In this document: positions 18,578-28,008 of the stretch, one piece after another | How positions within the stretch are numbered: position 1 is the stretch's first letter | Layout of the letters: the number at the start of each line of letters is the position of its first letter | Assembly (NCBI GenBank): GCA_963837365.1 | Contig: CAWIMW010000001.1 | Span: 620,001-684,000 of the forward strand | Source of the DNA: CAWBXL01 sp963837365 | GTDB taxonomy: Bacteria > Acidobacteriota > Terriglobia > Terriglobales > Acidobacteriaceae | Direction: 5' to 3' | DNA length: 64,000 bases | Notes under the pieces: model-generated | What the model was told of the DNA's origin: nothing | Database searches by the model: none | What the model saw: only the letters and a program-made list of their open reading frames with translations | Made by a program: the position numbers and the translations under genes

Positions 18578-18712
18578 CCAAACACCAGGCAGGTTTACTT
18601 TATTGTAATTCGTTTGCGTCAACTGAAACGTTGGCTATGCGGTGACGGAGGGACACAGTCATCTGCGCGTTTGGTGGGCCACAGGCCAACGGCTGCAACC
18701 AACGACCGGCCT

Positions 18713-19231
18713 TCACGCCCTCTGCTTGAGCCGGTCCATCAACAGGAAAAGCGGGACTGAGAGGACCGCATTGGCGCCAGCCGCTGCCAGTTCATGAGTC
18801 CAACTCCACCCCAAGCTTAACCCCACCAGCCCCCGCGCCACGCCGAAGTAAATGACCTGGTGCACGCAGTAAAAGACAAAAGTCAGTAACAAGCGCGTGC
18901 CGGCGTTTTCCACGTCCAGTTTGACTCCTAAAGAGGATGCTCCATATCCCACCACGGTCTTGGCAATTCCATAGAGGCCGATGGGTTGGTGGGCAAGGGA
19001 GTCCTGCAACAGGCCGATCAATGCCCCGGTCAACATTCCAGAGACTTGGCTGCGTCTGGCCACGGCAAAGAAAATTGTTACCAGGAGGGGCAGATCGAAC
19101 AAGGAGAAGAACGGCATCCGGATGGGCAGGAATGCCTGGAGAAAAACTGCCGCCACCGGGACAAGAATGGCGATGGGAAGACTGAAGCGGTAAACCTCTG
19201 TCTGCTCGCCAGATGTATAAGTGATGGTCAC
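18713..19231 (-). CDS. mreD: Rod shape-determining protein MreD
   Basis: 172 residues with about five hydrophobic spans (SLPIAILVPVAAVFLQAFLP, LVTIFFAVARRSQVSGMLTG). MreD links MreC to the elongasome in the inner membrane. Sequence conservation of MreD is low, and the assignment rests on topology, length and position directly after mreC. The start is a GTG one base past the mreC stop, implying translational coupling. Confidence 0.92.
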   Translation of the reverse strand: MTITYTSGEQTEVYRFSLPIAILVPVAAVFLQAFLPIRMPFFSLFDLPLLVTIFFAVARRSQVSGMLTGALIGLLQDSLAHQPIGLYGIAKTVVGYGASSLGVKLDVENAGTRLLLTFVFYCVHQVIYFGVARGLVGLSLGWSWTHELAAAGANAVLSVPLFLLMDRLKQRA

Positions 19232-19232
19232 G

Positions 19233-20420
19233 TTATTGCGGCTTGTCCTCTTCTGCCTGAGGCTTGGGCTCCACGGTGGCGGGCTTGGGTTCCGCCGGAA
19301 CTGGCTGCTTGATTGCGTCTTGCGAAACCTTGACTACGGATGGCGCCGGGCTCTCTGCGGGTTCGGTTTTCTTGGGCGTTGTACCCCCGGCGGTCGTACC
19401 CCCGGTCGCAGAAATTCCTTGATGCTTGGGTGGAACGGTATTTGGCTTGGGTTTCACACCCTCGTTCGGCTGAGCGGGATTTGTGGCTGTTGCTTGCGCC
19501 TTGTCCTCGGTTGGCTTATCGGGGACAGAAGGCAGTCGCCGCGCCAGTATGTCAGCCGCGCGTTCGGGCGTATTGTCGGCCACCGCCGGAATTCTTTGCT
19601 CCTTCTGCACTACGACCAGGACTTCTTCCAACTTGCTCAGGTTTACCGCGGGTTTTATTTGAATGCTCAGGAAGGCCTCGGCGGTGCGTTTGACTTTTGC
19701 GACTGTGCCCACGGGCAAGCCTTTGGGGAAAATCAGATCACCACCGCTGGTACGTACCACTTCACCCGGGGTTACCGCTTCATCGGCCATGACCCGTTCC
19801 AAAGCGACTTCACCCAGCGGGGTCCCTCGCAAAACCCCCTGGATACGCGAATTCTCCAAAATGGCCCCGACACCGCTTGATTGATCGTTGATCAACAATA
19901 TTTGTGAGGTCGAACCAAAAACATGTAAAACCTTGCCCACGACGCCATCGGCCGTGATCACCGCCATGTCAGTGGCGAGACCATCATTGGAACCCTTATC
20001 AATAAAGATGGAGCGGGATTGTTCGCTGCCGCTTGACCCGATCACCTGCGCGGCTACGGTTTTGGCAACGTATTGCTCCTTGAATGCCAGCAAGGCTTGC
20101 AGGCGGCGGGCCTGTACCGCATCTTCGGACAAGCGGACGCGTTCCAGGCGAAGGCGCTCGATTTCCATTTTCAGGTCACGATTCTCCTGACGAACTCCGC
20201 GCAGATATATGTATTCGCGCCATAGATTGCCCGAGCCATTTTGAAGCCAGACAATGCCTTTTTCAAAAGGAGTGATAGCGCCGACCGCCCACACCCGAAT
20301 CAACCGGCTGGATTCATCTCCACTGGTGCGGCGCACCTGGATCGCGAGTCCCAGCACCTGGGCAAAGAGGACCCCCACCAGGATGCTGACGTTACGGTAG
20401 CGGTGGAGCAGGTTTTCCAT
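19233..20420 (-). CDS. mreC: Rod shape-determining protein MreC
   Basis: 395 residues. An N-terminal membrane anchor (NVSILVGVLFAQVLGLAIQV) and a coiled coil (~65-110, REYIYLRGVRQENRDLKMEI) precede the beta-rich domain (VIGSSGSEQSRSIFIDKGSN, GVGAILENSRIQGVLRG). The last ~120 residues are a Pro/Lys/Thr-rich disordered tail (KPTEDKAQATATNPAQPNEG) not found in E. coli MreC. It is a periplasmic scaffold of the elongasome. Located between mreB and mreD. Confidence 0.95.
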   Translation of the reverse strand: MENLLHRYRNVSILVGVLFAQVLGLAIQVRRTSGDESSRLIRVWAVGAITPFEKGIVWLQNGSGNLWREYIYLRGVRQENRDLKMEIERLRLERVRLSEDAVQARRLQALLAFKEQYVAKTVAAQVIGSSGSEQSRSIFIDKGSNDGLATDMAVITADGVVGKVLHVFGSTSQILLINDQSSGVGAILENSRIQGVLRGTPLGEVALERVMADEAVTPGEVVRTSGGDLIFPKGLPVGTVAKVKRTAEAFLSIQIKPAVNLSKLEEVLVVVQKEQRIPAVADNTPERAADILARRLPSVPDKPTEDKAQATATNPAQPNEGVKPKPNTVPPKHQGISATGGTTAGGTTPKKTEPAESPAPSVVKVSQDAIKQPVPAEPKPATVEPKPQAEEDKPQ

Positions 20421-20424
20421 AAGA

Positions 20425-20526
20425 CAGTGGTTAGTGGCTAGTGATGAGTGGCTAGTTTCTGGTTTCGAAGTCCACCGCGGAAGCAGGGATCGAAACTAGC
20501 AACTAGTCACTACCCACGAGTCACTG
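20425..20526. repeat. Imperfect inverted repeat between mreB and mreC
   Basis: Left arm 20425-20459 and right arm 20492-20526 are about 35 bases each and complementary at most positions, both built of the words AGTGGCTAGTG and CTAGTTTC. It could form a long cruciform or mRNA hairpin in the mreB-mreC spacer. Confidence 0.6.
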
Positions 20527-20528
20527 TT

Positions 20529-21590
20529 TTACTCGATCGAGATCTTACGCAGCAGGTTGAAGTCGCTCAGCATTTTTCCGGTGCCGAGCACCACGCTGCA
20601 AAGTGGATCGTCGGCAATGGAAACGGGAAGCCCGGTTTCTTCGCGGATGCGCTTGTCCAGGTTCTTGATCAACGCCCCGCCACCGGTAAGCACGATGCCG
20701 CGATCGCTGATGTCGGCGGAGAGTTCCGGAGGCGTGCGCTCCAGAGCGACGCGAACTGCATTCATAATGGTCGAAATGCACTCGCTCAATGCTTCACGAA
20801 TTTCACTGTCATCTACGGTGATGGTCTTGGGCACGCCTTCGATTAAGTTGCGGCCCTTGATTTCCATGGTCAGCGGCTTGTCCAGCGGATAAGCCGAACC
20901 AATTTCGATTTTGATTTGTTCCGCGGTACGCTCGCCCACCAGCAGGTTATATTTCCGCTTCAGATAATTCATGATGGCTTCGTCCATCTGGTTGCCGGCC
21001 ATACGCACAGAACGCGAGTAGACGATGCCGCTCAAAGAAATGACTGCGATATCAGTAGTGCCACCGCCAATATCCACCACCATGTTTCCGCTGGGTTCGG
21101 TAATTGGGAGGCCCGCGCCAATTGCGGCCACCATCGCTTGTTCCACGAGGTGCACCTCGCTGGCTTTCGCACGATACGCCGAGTCCATGACCGCGCGCTT
21201 TTCCACCTGCGTGATTTCCGACGGCACCCCGATCACGATGCGCGGATGCACCAGCATCTTGCGGTTGTGCGCTTTCTGAATAAAGTAATTCAACATTTTT
21301 TCCGTGACTTTGAAATCGGCGATGACGCCATCTTTCATTGGCTTGATGGCGACGATATTTCCCGGCGTGCGCCCCAGCATTTCTTTGGCTTCTTTGCCGA
21401 CGGCTTCCACTTCTCCCGTGTTCTTGTTGATGGCAACAATGGAAGGCTCGTTCACCACGATGCCTTTACCACGCGCATACACCAGAGTGTTGGCAGTGCC
21501 GAGGTCGATGGCGAGGTCGCTGGAAAATACGCTGAACAGCGACCGCAAGTTGTGCATGCGTGAAGCGCTGGAGTAACCGTTGGATGACAT
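20529..21590 (-). CDS. mreB: Rod shape-determining actin homologue MreB
   Basis: 353 residues, a complete bacterial actin. Phosphate-binding motifs SDLAIDLGTANTLVYARGKG and MVVDIGGGTTDIAVISLSGI, and the adenosine motif GIVLTGGGALIKNLDKRIRE are intact. It polymerises beneath the inner membrane and directs lateral-wall synthesis. AGAGAGAAG lies upstream of the ATG. It is the first gene of the leftward mreBCD-mrdA-rodA series. Confidence 0.98.
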   Translation of the reverse strand: MSSNGYSSASRMHNLRSLFSVFSSDLAIDLGTANTLVYARGKGIVVNEPSIVAINKNTGEVEAVGKEAKEMLGRTPGNIVAIKPMKDGVIADFKVTEKMLNYFIQKAHNRKMLVHPRIVIGVPSEITQVEKRAVMDSAYRAKASEVHLVEQAMVAAIGAGLPITEPSGNMVVDIGGGTTDIAVISLSGIVYSRSVRMAGNQMDEAIMNYLKRKYNLLVGERTAEQIKIEIGSAYPLDKPLTMEIKGRNLIEGVPKTITVDDSEIREALSECISTIMNAVRVALERTPPELSADISDRGIVLTGGGALIKNLDKRIREETGLPVSIADDPLCSVVLGTGKMLSDFNLLRKISIE

Positions 21591-21836
21591 TTTTGCCGAC
21601 TTCTCTCTTTAGTGTTTAGTCACGGATGTCCACACGGACATGCCCGTTACCTTTGTGCAAAAAGGGGACGCTCTTGATTCTATTGGATTTCTCAGTCGCG
21701 TGCCGCACACTAAGGTCGTTGCACTTCAGTTGTTCTGCTTAAAATTACTCTACTCCAATCCGGAATCTTAGGAAATGAACCAAGGAGGTCAACGGAAAAA
21801 GGGGAGTGCCGTACCCGGGGCACAAACAGGTTCCAG

Positions 21837-23138
21837 CTATTGGATGACAACCCTTTTTTGCACGGTATTGACCCCGCCCTTGGCATTCTGGGCTGTTATG
21901 GTGATGAAGCTTTCCCCAGCGGGTAAGGGAGGGGTGAAGTAGCGGAAGCTTCCGTCCGTACCCACGACCGGAACTTCCCGGCCGTTCACCATGACCCGCG
22001 CGCCGGATTCGGTCTTGCCGACCAATTCAATCACGTGGCCATGCTGGACGAAGGGATCCAGGTCAAGGTTGATGGCTTCCATGTTCTTGCCTTTAGGAAC
22101 GATGCTGAAGCGGTTCTTTTCGCTTTCCACGGATTGATTCCCCTCGGCGTCGTACGACTGAACCATCCAGTAATAGGAGCCTTCGGTCAGGCCTGAAACC
22201 AGTACGTCTGCGGTATCCACGCGGCGATCCACCACCTTGGAAGTGAAATAAGGATTTCGCGAGATCCGCAGATGGTATCCCACCGCATTCTTCATAGGAG
22301 TCCAGGAGAACTCTACCGGCTTGGTCTCACCCGAGTTGATCACCGGCATCATGTTGGCCGGGGAAATCGGGGTCGGTGGACCGATTTCCTTCCCTTTATC
22401 CATGCGTGTATCTTCGGCGCGAAAACTGACTTTTTCCCAGTCCGCGAGGCTCACTACTTCGCCATTGCGGGTGACTTCGCCGGCGCCTTTCTTCAACAAA
22501 ATCTCGTGCTGGTCTTTCTTGGGGTCGTTGCTGACAATGGCAGCGCTTTCAGGGGCCAGGGAAGCAGTTGCCCCGGCTACAGTTACTTGCGATTTTGAGC
22601 CCTGAACGTAGGTTCCGGTGGCCAGGTCCACGGTGCCGCTGCTGACCGCTACGGTCACATTGGTCTGTTGCTGCTCATTCGCAGAGTTTTCCTCGATGAC
22701 AATCAGCGAGTCCTGCTTGACCGTGTAGTTGGTGCCGTCTCCAAAGACAATCTTGGCCATGCCTTGGGAACTGGTCTGGACCACGTCTCCTTTTTCTAAG
22801 GGAACGTTGTAGTCGGCGTTTACCCAACTATTGCTATTGGCCTTTTTCACGCGAACCGTGCCGTCCAGAGCGGTGATATGGGCTTGCTGCGGTGATCCGG
22901 GATCGCCGGTTTTGCCTGGCGTTCCAGCCGCACCGGCAACCATTTCCAGTAGGCGAGTGGCAGTTTTGCCTGCGCTATGCAGCGTGCTCTGGGTAAATTG
23001 CGGAAAGGTGAAGTACGCGGTGCCAAAAAAAACAAGAGCTCCGGCCAATACCATCAGCAGCACGCTGCGGTACGTGACTGTCGTCCACGCGATGTGGATG
23101 CCCGGCTTGCGATTCGAGGACATCGAGGCCGTTAACAC
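21837..23138 (-). CDS. FecR-domain protein with Ig-like C-terminus
   Basis: 433 residues from GTG 23138 (ATG 23123 is the likely alternative). A membrane anchor (VLLMVLAGALVFFGTAYFTF) is followed by a FecR-like beta domain (ALDGTVRVKKANSNSWVNAD, LEKGDVVQTSSQGMAKIVFG), then an FN3-like domain (VEFSWTPMKNAVGYHLRISR) and a C-terminal Ig/glucodextranase-like domain (ELVGKTESGARVMVNGREVP). In other bacteria FecR domains act in signalling or as cell-surface beta modules; here no sigma factor is adjacent, so a periplasmic structural or sensing role is more likely. Confidence 0.82.
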   Translation of the reverse strand: MLTASMSSNRKPGIHIAWTTVTYRSVLLMVLAGALVFFGTAYFTFPQFTQSTLHSAGKTATRLLEMVAGAAGTPGKTGDPGSPQQAHITALDGTVRVKKANSNSWVNADYNVPLEKGDVVQTSSQGMAKIVFGDGTNYTVKQDSLIVIEENSANEQQQTNVTVAVSSGTVDLATGTYVQGSKSQVTVAGATASLAPESAAIVSNDPKKDQHEILLKKGAGEVTRNGEVVSLADWEKVSFRAEDTRMDKGKEIGPPTPISPANMMPVINSGETKPVEFSWTPMKNAVGYHLRISRNPYFTSKVVDRRVDTADVLVSGLTEGSYYWMVQSYDAEGNQSVESEKNRFSIVPKGKNMEAINLDLDPFVQHGHVIELVGKTESGARVMVNGREVPVVGTDGSFRYFTPPLPAGESFITITAQNAKGGVNTVQKRVVIQ

Positions 23139-23414
23139 CTACTAATCAAAAGAATTCGGGGAGTAACTTTGAGGCTAACACAGGGTCGGCGGAGGGGTGT
23201 TAATCCAAAGGACTAGGCTTGTAGTCACGTGTAGGTAACCTCATTCTCTAGCCCAGGAAGCACGGCTAATTACGGATCTCAGTTTTACAGAGATTTGTGC
23301 AAGAAATGTTGAACCGCGACGGTCGTAACGGGCCGGAAAAGAACGCGCAGCTATACTCGGTCACGACTTGCTCGACATTCTCCATGACCTGTAGCATGGA
23401 GTTTTGGAGGGAAC

Positions 23415-24954
23415 ATGGCAACCGACATCCTTGTCCGCCCCACTATCGCCGGCAACAGTACCAAAACCAAGGTTTTCAAGAACTTCATTGATGGCGAGTG
23501 GGTCGAGGCATCCACCGGAGAGACCTTCGAAAACATCAGCCCCGCCGATACCCGGGACGTTGTGGGCATCTTCCAAAAGTCCGCCAAAGCCGATGTTGAC
23601 GCTGCCGTGGATGCGGCCAAGCGCGCATTTGCCAAGTGGCGGCTGGTGCCGGCGCCGCGCCGCGCCGAGCTAGTGTATCGTGCGGCCGAGATGTTGTTCG
23701 AGCGCAAGGAAGAATACTCCCGTGATATGACGCGGGAGATGGGGAAGATCCTCAAAGAAACGCGCGGGGATGTGCAGGAGGCAGTGGACACCGCCTACTA
23801 CATGGCAGGGGAGGGAAGGCGTCTGTTTGGGCCCACTACTCCGTCGGAGCTGCCGAACAAGTTTGCCATGGCGGTGCGCACGCCGATTGGGGTCTGCGGC
23901 ATGATTGCCCCGTGGAATTTCCCCATGGCAATTCCGTCCTGGAAGTTGCTGCCGGCCATTGTTTGCGGCAACACCTGTGTAATCAAACCGGCTCAGGACA
24001 CTCCTCTTTCTACGTTCAATTTAGTCCGGGTGCTGGCGGATGCCGGCCTGCCCAAGGGGGTCATTAATATTGTCTCCGGTTTCGGGCCCGACACCGGTGC
24101 CCCGCTATTGGAGCATCCGGATGTGCGCGCGATCTCATTTACCGGCTCGTCGGTAGTGGGCCAGATCATCGGCACAACCGCAGCCAAGAGCTTCAAGCAC
24201 TGTTCTCTGGAACTAGGCGGTAAGAACCCCATGATCGTGCTGGACGATGCCAATCTTGATTTGGCCATCGAAGGCGGACTGTGGGGAGCATTCGGCACGA
24301 CGGGCCAACGCTGTACGGCCACCAGCCGCATCATCGTGCAGAAAGATGTTTACGGCGAATTCGTGGAGCGGTATGTGGAACGCGCCAAAGCGCTCAAAGT
24401 TGGCAATGGCCTGGATGAGACTACCGACATGGGGCCTGCCATCAATGAAAGACAGCTGCTCGGCAACCTGAAATATGTGGAAGTCGGAAAGGCCGAGGGG
24501 GCGAAGCTCAAGTGCGGCGGCAATCGGCTGGATTCTGGAGATTACCGCTATGGCTGGTATATGGAGCCTACGGTGTTTCACTGATGTCGATCCCAAGATG
24601 CGGATTGCCCAGGAAGAGATTTTTGGCCCGGTGGTCTCCATCATTCCCTGCGAGAACCTGGAGCATGGGATTGAGATTGCCAATGGGATCGAATACGGGT
24701 TGTCTTCCGCTCTCTACACCAAGAACGTGAACAAGGCATTCTCCGCCATGCGTGATCTGCATGCCGGCATCACCTATATCAACGCTCCTACTATCGGCGC
24801 GGAGGTTCACCTTCCGTTCGGCGGCGTGAAGGCTACCGGCAACGGCCACCGTGAAGGCGGAATCGGCGCCATTGATTTCTACAGCGAGTGGAAAGCGGTT
24901 TACGTTGACTATTCTGATAAGTTGCAGAAGGCCCAGATAGATAGGGCCGATTGA
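23415..24954 (+). pseudogene. Aldehyde dehydrogenase interrupted by a frameshift
   Basis: Conceptual length ~513 residues of the NAD(P)-dependent aldehyde dehydrogenase superfamily. The first 389 codons contain the cofactor loop (ISFTGSSVVGQ), catalytic Glu (LELGGKNPMIV) and Cys (GTTGQRCTATSR). At 24576-24584 the frame reads GTG TTT CAC TGA; the family expects V-F-T-D, obtained by removing one T, and the downstream frame (FTDVDPKMRIAQEEIFGPVV) then runs to 24954. The single extra base is either sequence error or a recent mutation. GGAGGGAAC precedes the ATG. The C-terminus resembles semialdehyde dehydrogenases. Confidence 0.88.
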
Positions 24955-25041
24955 TCCATTACCACGGTAATCTTGTAGGGTTCCCGGTGTGCGCCTAGGC
25001 TGGTCGAGGATTTCATCGCCAGCAGTCGAACGTAGGCTTGT

Positions 25042-25455
25042 GTGCCGAACCCAACAAACATTGCGCCGCTGTCAGGTTATGGCCGCCGGTTGTGGCTGAT
25101 CGCCGCCGGGTTGGCACTGCTCTTAACTCTCGTCACACCCCAATTAGGTGCAGAGGACAAAAAGCAGGAAGCGAATAAGTCTGAAGATGCGCCAGCTTCG
25201 AGCCGCATACCACGCAAGTTGGTCCGCAAAGTTGAGCCGATCTATCCACAAGACTTGAAGCGCCGCAGCATTGGCGGGACCGTAAAGCTTGACCTCAGGA
25301 TTTCGGCCAATGGCAGTGTAGAAAAGATCGCCATTGTTGGCGGGAACCCAATTCTTGCTGATTGCGCGGCCCGAGCGGTCAAGCAATGGCAATATGCTCC
25401 GGCATCGTCCTCAAGCAGCATGTTGCTGAATGTGGAATTCAATCCCAACCGCTGA
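25042..25455 (+). CDS. TonB C-terminal domain protein
   Basis: 137 residues from GTG 25042. One N-terminal membrane helix (LWLIAAGLALLLTLVTPQLG), a short Lys/Glu/Ser linker, and a TonB-type C-terminal domain (EPIYPQDLKRRSIGGTVKLD, CAARAVKQWQYAP). The linker is much too short to span the periplasm as classical TonB does, so it may be a periplasmic partner protein rather than the energy transducer. No ribosome binding site is evident at this GTG. Confidence 0.78.
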   Translation: MPNPTNIAPLSGYGRRLWLIAAGLALLLTLVTPQLGAEDKKQEANKSEDAPASSRIPRKLVRKVEPIYPQDLKRRSIGGTVKLDLRISANGSVEKIAIVGGNPILADCAARAVKQWQYAPASSSSSMLLNVEFNPNR

Positions 25456-25480
25456 CCAGTTCTAGACCTTAATCTTTCTG

Positions 25481-25486
25481 TAAAAT
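25481..25486 (+). promoter_or_regulatory. -10 box of leaderless promoter
   Basis: TAAAAT ends exactly six bases before the ATG at 25493, in the short gap after the TonB-domain gene. The gap has no Shine-Dalgarno sequence. Confidence 0.55.
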
Positions 25487-25492
25487 AGATTC

Positions 25493-26701
25493 ATGCCTGT
25501 CGCTTCCATCCGGGAAATTCCCGCCGCGCGCCGTCTGGACAATGTCCGCTACGCCATCCGCGATTTAGCGGTGATGGCCGACCAGCTTGTGCAGCAGGGT
25601 AAGCAGATTCTCTACCTCAACGTCGGCGATCCGAACATCTACGATTTTCAGACACCTGCACATTTGGTGGAAGCGGTTGCCAAAGCCATGCGCGACAACA
25701 AGAATGGCTATGCGCCATCGCCGGGAATTCCTGAGGCAGTGGAAGCCATCCGGAGTGAAGCGGTGCGGAAGGGAATCACTAGTGTGCAGGATGTGTTTGT
25801 CACTTCCGGGGCCAGCGAGGCCGTGGATGCCTGCATTACTGCGCTGGTGAATCCGGGGGAGAACATTCTTACCCCACGTCCGGATTATCCACTGTATTCG
25901 GCGGTGCTATGCAAGTTAGGGATTGAACTCAACACTTACGATCTGAATGAAGAGGATGGGTGGCAGCCTGATCTAAGCGACGTGGAAAGCAAGATTACGC
26001 CGAAGACCCGGGCCATCGTACTGATTAATCCGAATAATCCTACCGGTTCGGTGTGCACACGACGCATGCTGGAGCAGATTGCAGAGCTGGCTCGGCGGCA
26101 CAATCTGGTTATTTTCTCGGATGAAATCTATGACAAGTTGATGCTGGATGGTGATACTCATCTTTCCATTGCCGCGGTCGCTCCCGACGTGCCCGTGGTG
26201 ACGTTCGGCGGAATGTCGAAAAATTATCTTGCGCCGGGTTGGCGGCTGGGCTGGGGGATCCTCAGCGGGGATGCTGCGGCGGTCAAACCTTATATAGAAG
26301 GTATTCATCGGCTGTTGCGGGCACGGTTGTGCGCCAATCACCCGGAGCAGTATGCGATCAAGCCTGCGCTTGAAGGACCACAAGACCATTTAATTGAGAC
26401 CAATAAGAAATTGCGTAGCCGGCGCGATCTGACAGTCAAGACTTTCAATTCCATTCCACACATGAGTTGTGTTTCTCCGCGCGGGGCGTTCTATGCGTTC
26501 CCGCGGCTGGATATTCCTGAAGGCGACGATGTTTTTGTAAAGGCACTGTTGTTGGAAAAGCACGTGCTTGTGGTCCATGGCTCCGGTTTTGGACAGCGGC
26601 CCGGGACTAAACATTTTCGCGTGGTGTTCCTGCCAAATGAATCCACGTTATCTACAGCATATGCTGCGATCGGCGATTTCATCAGGGCAAGATTTTCCTA
26701 G
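25493..26701 (+). CDS. PLP-dependent aminotransferase, class I/II
   Basis: 402 residues, alanine/aspartate aminotransferase type. The nucleotide/PLP features are in order: YAPSPGIPEAVEAIRSEAVR, VTSGASEAVDACI, IVLINPNNPTGSVCTRR, VIFSDEIYDKLMLDG and the Schiff-base Lys in TFGGMSKNYLAPGWRLGW, then the C-terminal Arg region (KHFRVVFLPNE). It resembles AlaA-like glutamate-pyruvate aminotransferases, but the substrate is not certain from sequence. The ATG is preceded by TAAAAT at six bases and has no ribosome binding site, so the message is probably leaderless. Confidence 0.93.
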   Translation: MPVASIREIPAARRLDNVRYAIRDLAVMADQLVQQGKQILYLNVGDPNIYDFQTPAHLVEAVAKAMRDNKNGYAPSPGIPEAVEAIRSEAVRKGITSVQDVFVTSGASEAVDACITALVNPGENILTPRPDYPLYSAVLCKLGIELNTYDLNEEDGWQPDLSDVESKITPKTRAIVLINPNNPTGSVCTRRMLEQIAELARRHNLVIFSDEIYDKLMLDGDTHLSIAAVAPDVPVVTFGGMSKNYLAPGWRLGWGILSGDAAAVKPYIEGIHRLLRARLCANHPEQYAIKPALEGPQDHLIETNKKLRSRRDLTVKTFNSIPHMSCVSPRGAFYAFPRLDIPEGDDVFVKALLLEKHVLVVHGSGFGQRPGTKHFRVVFLPNESTLSTAYAAIGDFIRARFS

Positions 26702-26822
26702 TGCGAAATTGTCATTCTCAATTCACATAGATTTCACAGTCCTGTAAACAAATCCATCTAGGTTCTCCAAGAGGTTCATGCGGGTCGGTAGGAACTCGTG
26801 TGCCCAGGAGGAAAGGGGAAAC

Positions 26823-27899
26823 ATGATGAAGATGCGTTTGTTGTTTGCCACAGTCGTCGTACTTGCCATTGTTGCCTTAACCACCAGCATCGCAACTGCG
26901 GGAGAATCTGAACATCATGACGATCATCGCAGGATATATACCATCGGTTTGTGGGGTGATATGCCGTACTCGACCGAGCAGGCAACGGTTGGTGTTCCCA
27001 ATCTGATTGCTGATATGAATAAAAACGGGCTCGCCTTTACTGCACACGATGGCGATCTTAAGAGCGGATCGAGCGAGTGCACAGACGCGATTTACACCCA
27101 GGCGCTGGCATACTTTGCTGCGCTGAAGGCGCCGGCGGCATTCACTCCCGGTGACAATGACTGGACCGATTGCGACCGCACCGCGGGATACAACTCGCTG
27201 GTGCAGCTCGACAAAGAGCGCAAGCTTTTCTTCGGTACTCCTTTCACCTTGGGACAACGTCGTTTCAAACAGGAAGTACAGATGTCTCCGCTGTGCCTCG
27301 GGGTAAGCGGCAATGTTCCCTGCGTGGAAAACCGGCGGTGGACCTACGGCGGTGTGACCTACGCAACGCTCAACGTTCAAGGATCGTGCAACAACCTGTG
27401 CAACGTAGCACCTGACTCAGCCGAGTACACTGCGCGAAATCAGGCCAATATCGTGTGGATGCAGCAGACCTTCGATGAAGCCAAGGCCCGGCACTCAGCC
27501 GCCGTCATGCTCATCTCGCAGGCTGATCCGGGATGGGACCTGACCGATGGCACACGGGCTCCGCTGCGTGACCCCCAAACCCTTGCCGAGACCGACGGAG
27601 ATCCCGACGGATTCCAGGAGTTCCTGGTTGCGCTGCGCGACCAGGTGGTAGCTTTCAGGAAGCCAGTGGCCTATGTGCACGGCGATTCCCATTACTTCCG
27701 GGTTGACAAACCATTCCTTGATGCCAAGGGACAGCGTTTGGAAAACTTCACCCGCGTGGAAACGTTCGGTGATCATCAGGAAAATGGCAACAACGATGTA
27801 CATTGGCTCAAGGTGGTCGTGGACGCACACAGCCCTGAAGTGTTTGGTTATCATGAGCAGATCGTTCCCGGAAACCGGACGGCGGTGCCCGCTCCATAG
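26823..27899 (+). CDS. Secreted metallophosphoesterase-like protein
   Basis: 358 residues from ATG 26823, with GGAAAGGGGAA upstream. A signal peptide (MRLLFATVVVLAIVALTTSI) precedes a calcineurin-like fold: IGLWGDMPYS, AHDGDLKSGSSEC, FTPGDNDWTDCDRT and YVHGDSHYFRVDKP match the metal-binding GD, GDNxx and GDxH motifs in order. Several Cys pairs suggest disulphides. The family acts on phosphomonoesters or diesters outside the cytoplasm; the substrate is unknown. A terminator follows at 27923. Confidence 0.82.
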   Translation: MMKMRLLFATVVVLAIVALTTSIATAGESEHHDDHRRIYTIGLWGDMPYSTEQATVGVPNLIADMNKNGLAFTAHDGDLKSGSSECTDAIYTQALAYFAALKAPAAFTPGDNDWTDCDRTAGYNSLVQLDKERKLFFGTPFTLGQRRFKQEVQMSPLCLGVSGNVPCVENRRWTYGGVTYATLNVQGSCNNLCNVAPDSAEYTARNQANIVWMQQTFDEAKARHSAAVMLISQADPGWDLTDGTRAPLRDPQTLAETDGDPDGFQEFLVALRDQVVAFRKPVAYVHGDSHYFRVDKPFLDAKGQRLENFTRVETFGDHQENGNNDVHWLKVVVDAHSPEVFGYHEQIVPGNRTAVPAP

Positions 27900-27922
27900 T
27901 TAGTTTGTTAGCGAAATTAAGA

Positions 27923-27955
27923 AGGCCCCGTTCTTGCGAGGACGGGGCTTTCTTC
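27923..27955 (+). terminator. Rho-independent terminator
   Basis: AAGGCCCCGTTC and GACGGGGCTTTCTT form a GC-rich stem with a short T-rich tail, 24 bases after the phosphoesterase stop. Confidence 0.75.
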
Positions 27956-27995
27956 ATTTGCAAAATTTCATCTGGAAAATTTAGCGAGTAGTTGG

Positions 27996-28001
27996 TAGCA
28001 T
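27996..28001 (+). promoter_or_regulatory. -10 box of leaderless promoter
   Basis: TAGCAT ends seven bases before ATG 28009. There is no ribosome binding site in the gap. Confidence 0.45.
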
Positions 28002-28008
28002 CCCGCTC

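Noticed and set aside
24576..24584. Programmed +1 frameshift at TTT-CAC-TGA in the aldehyde dehydrogenase
   Set aside because: A slip from TTT to TTC is conceivable, but there is no internal Shine-Dalgarno element or known regulatory reason for this enzyme; a one-base insertion is simpler.
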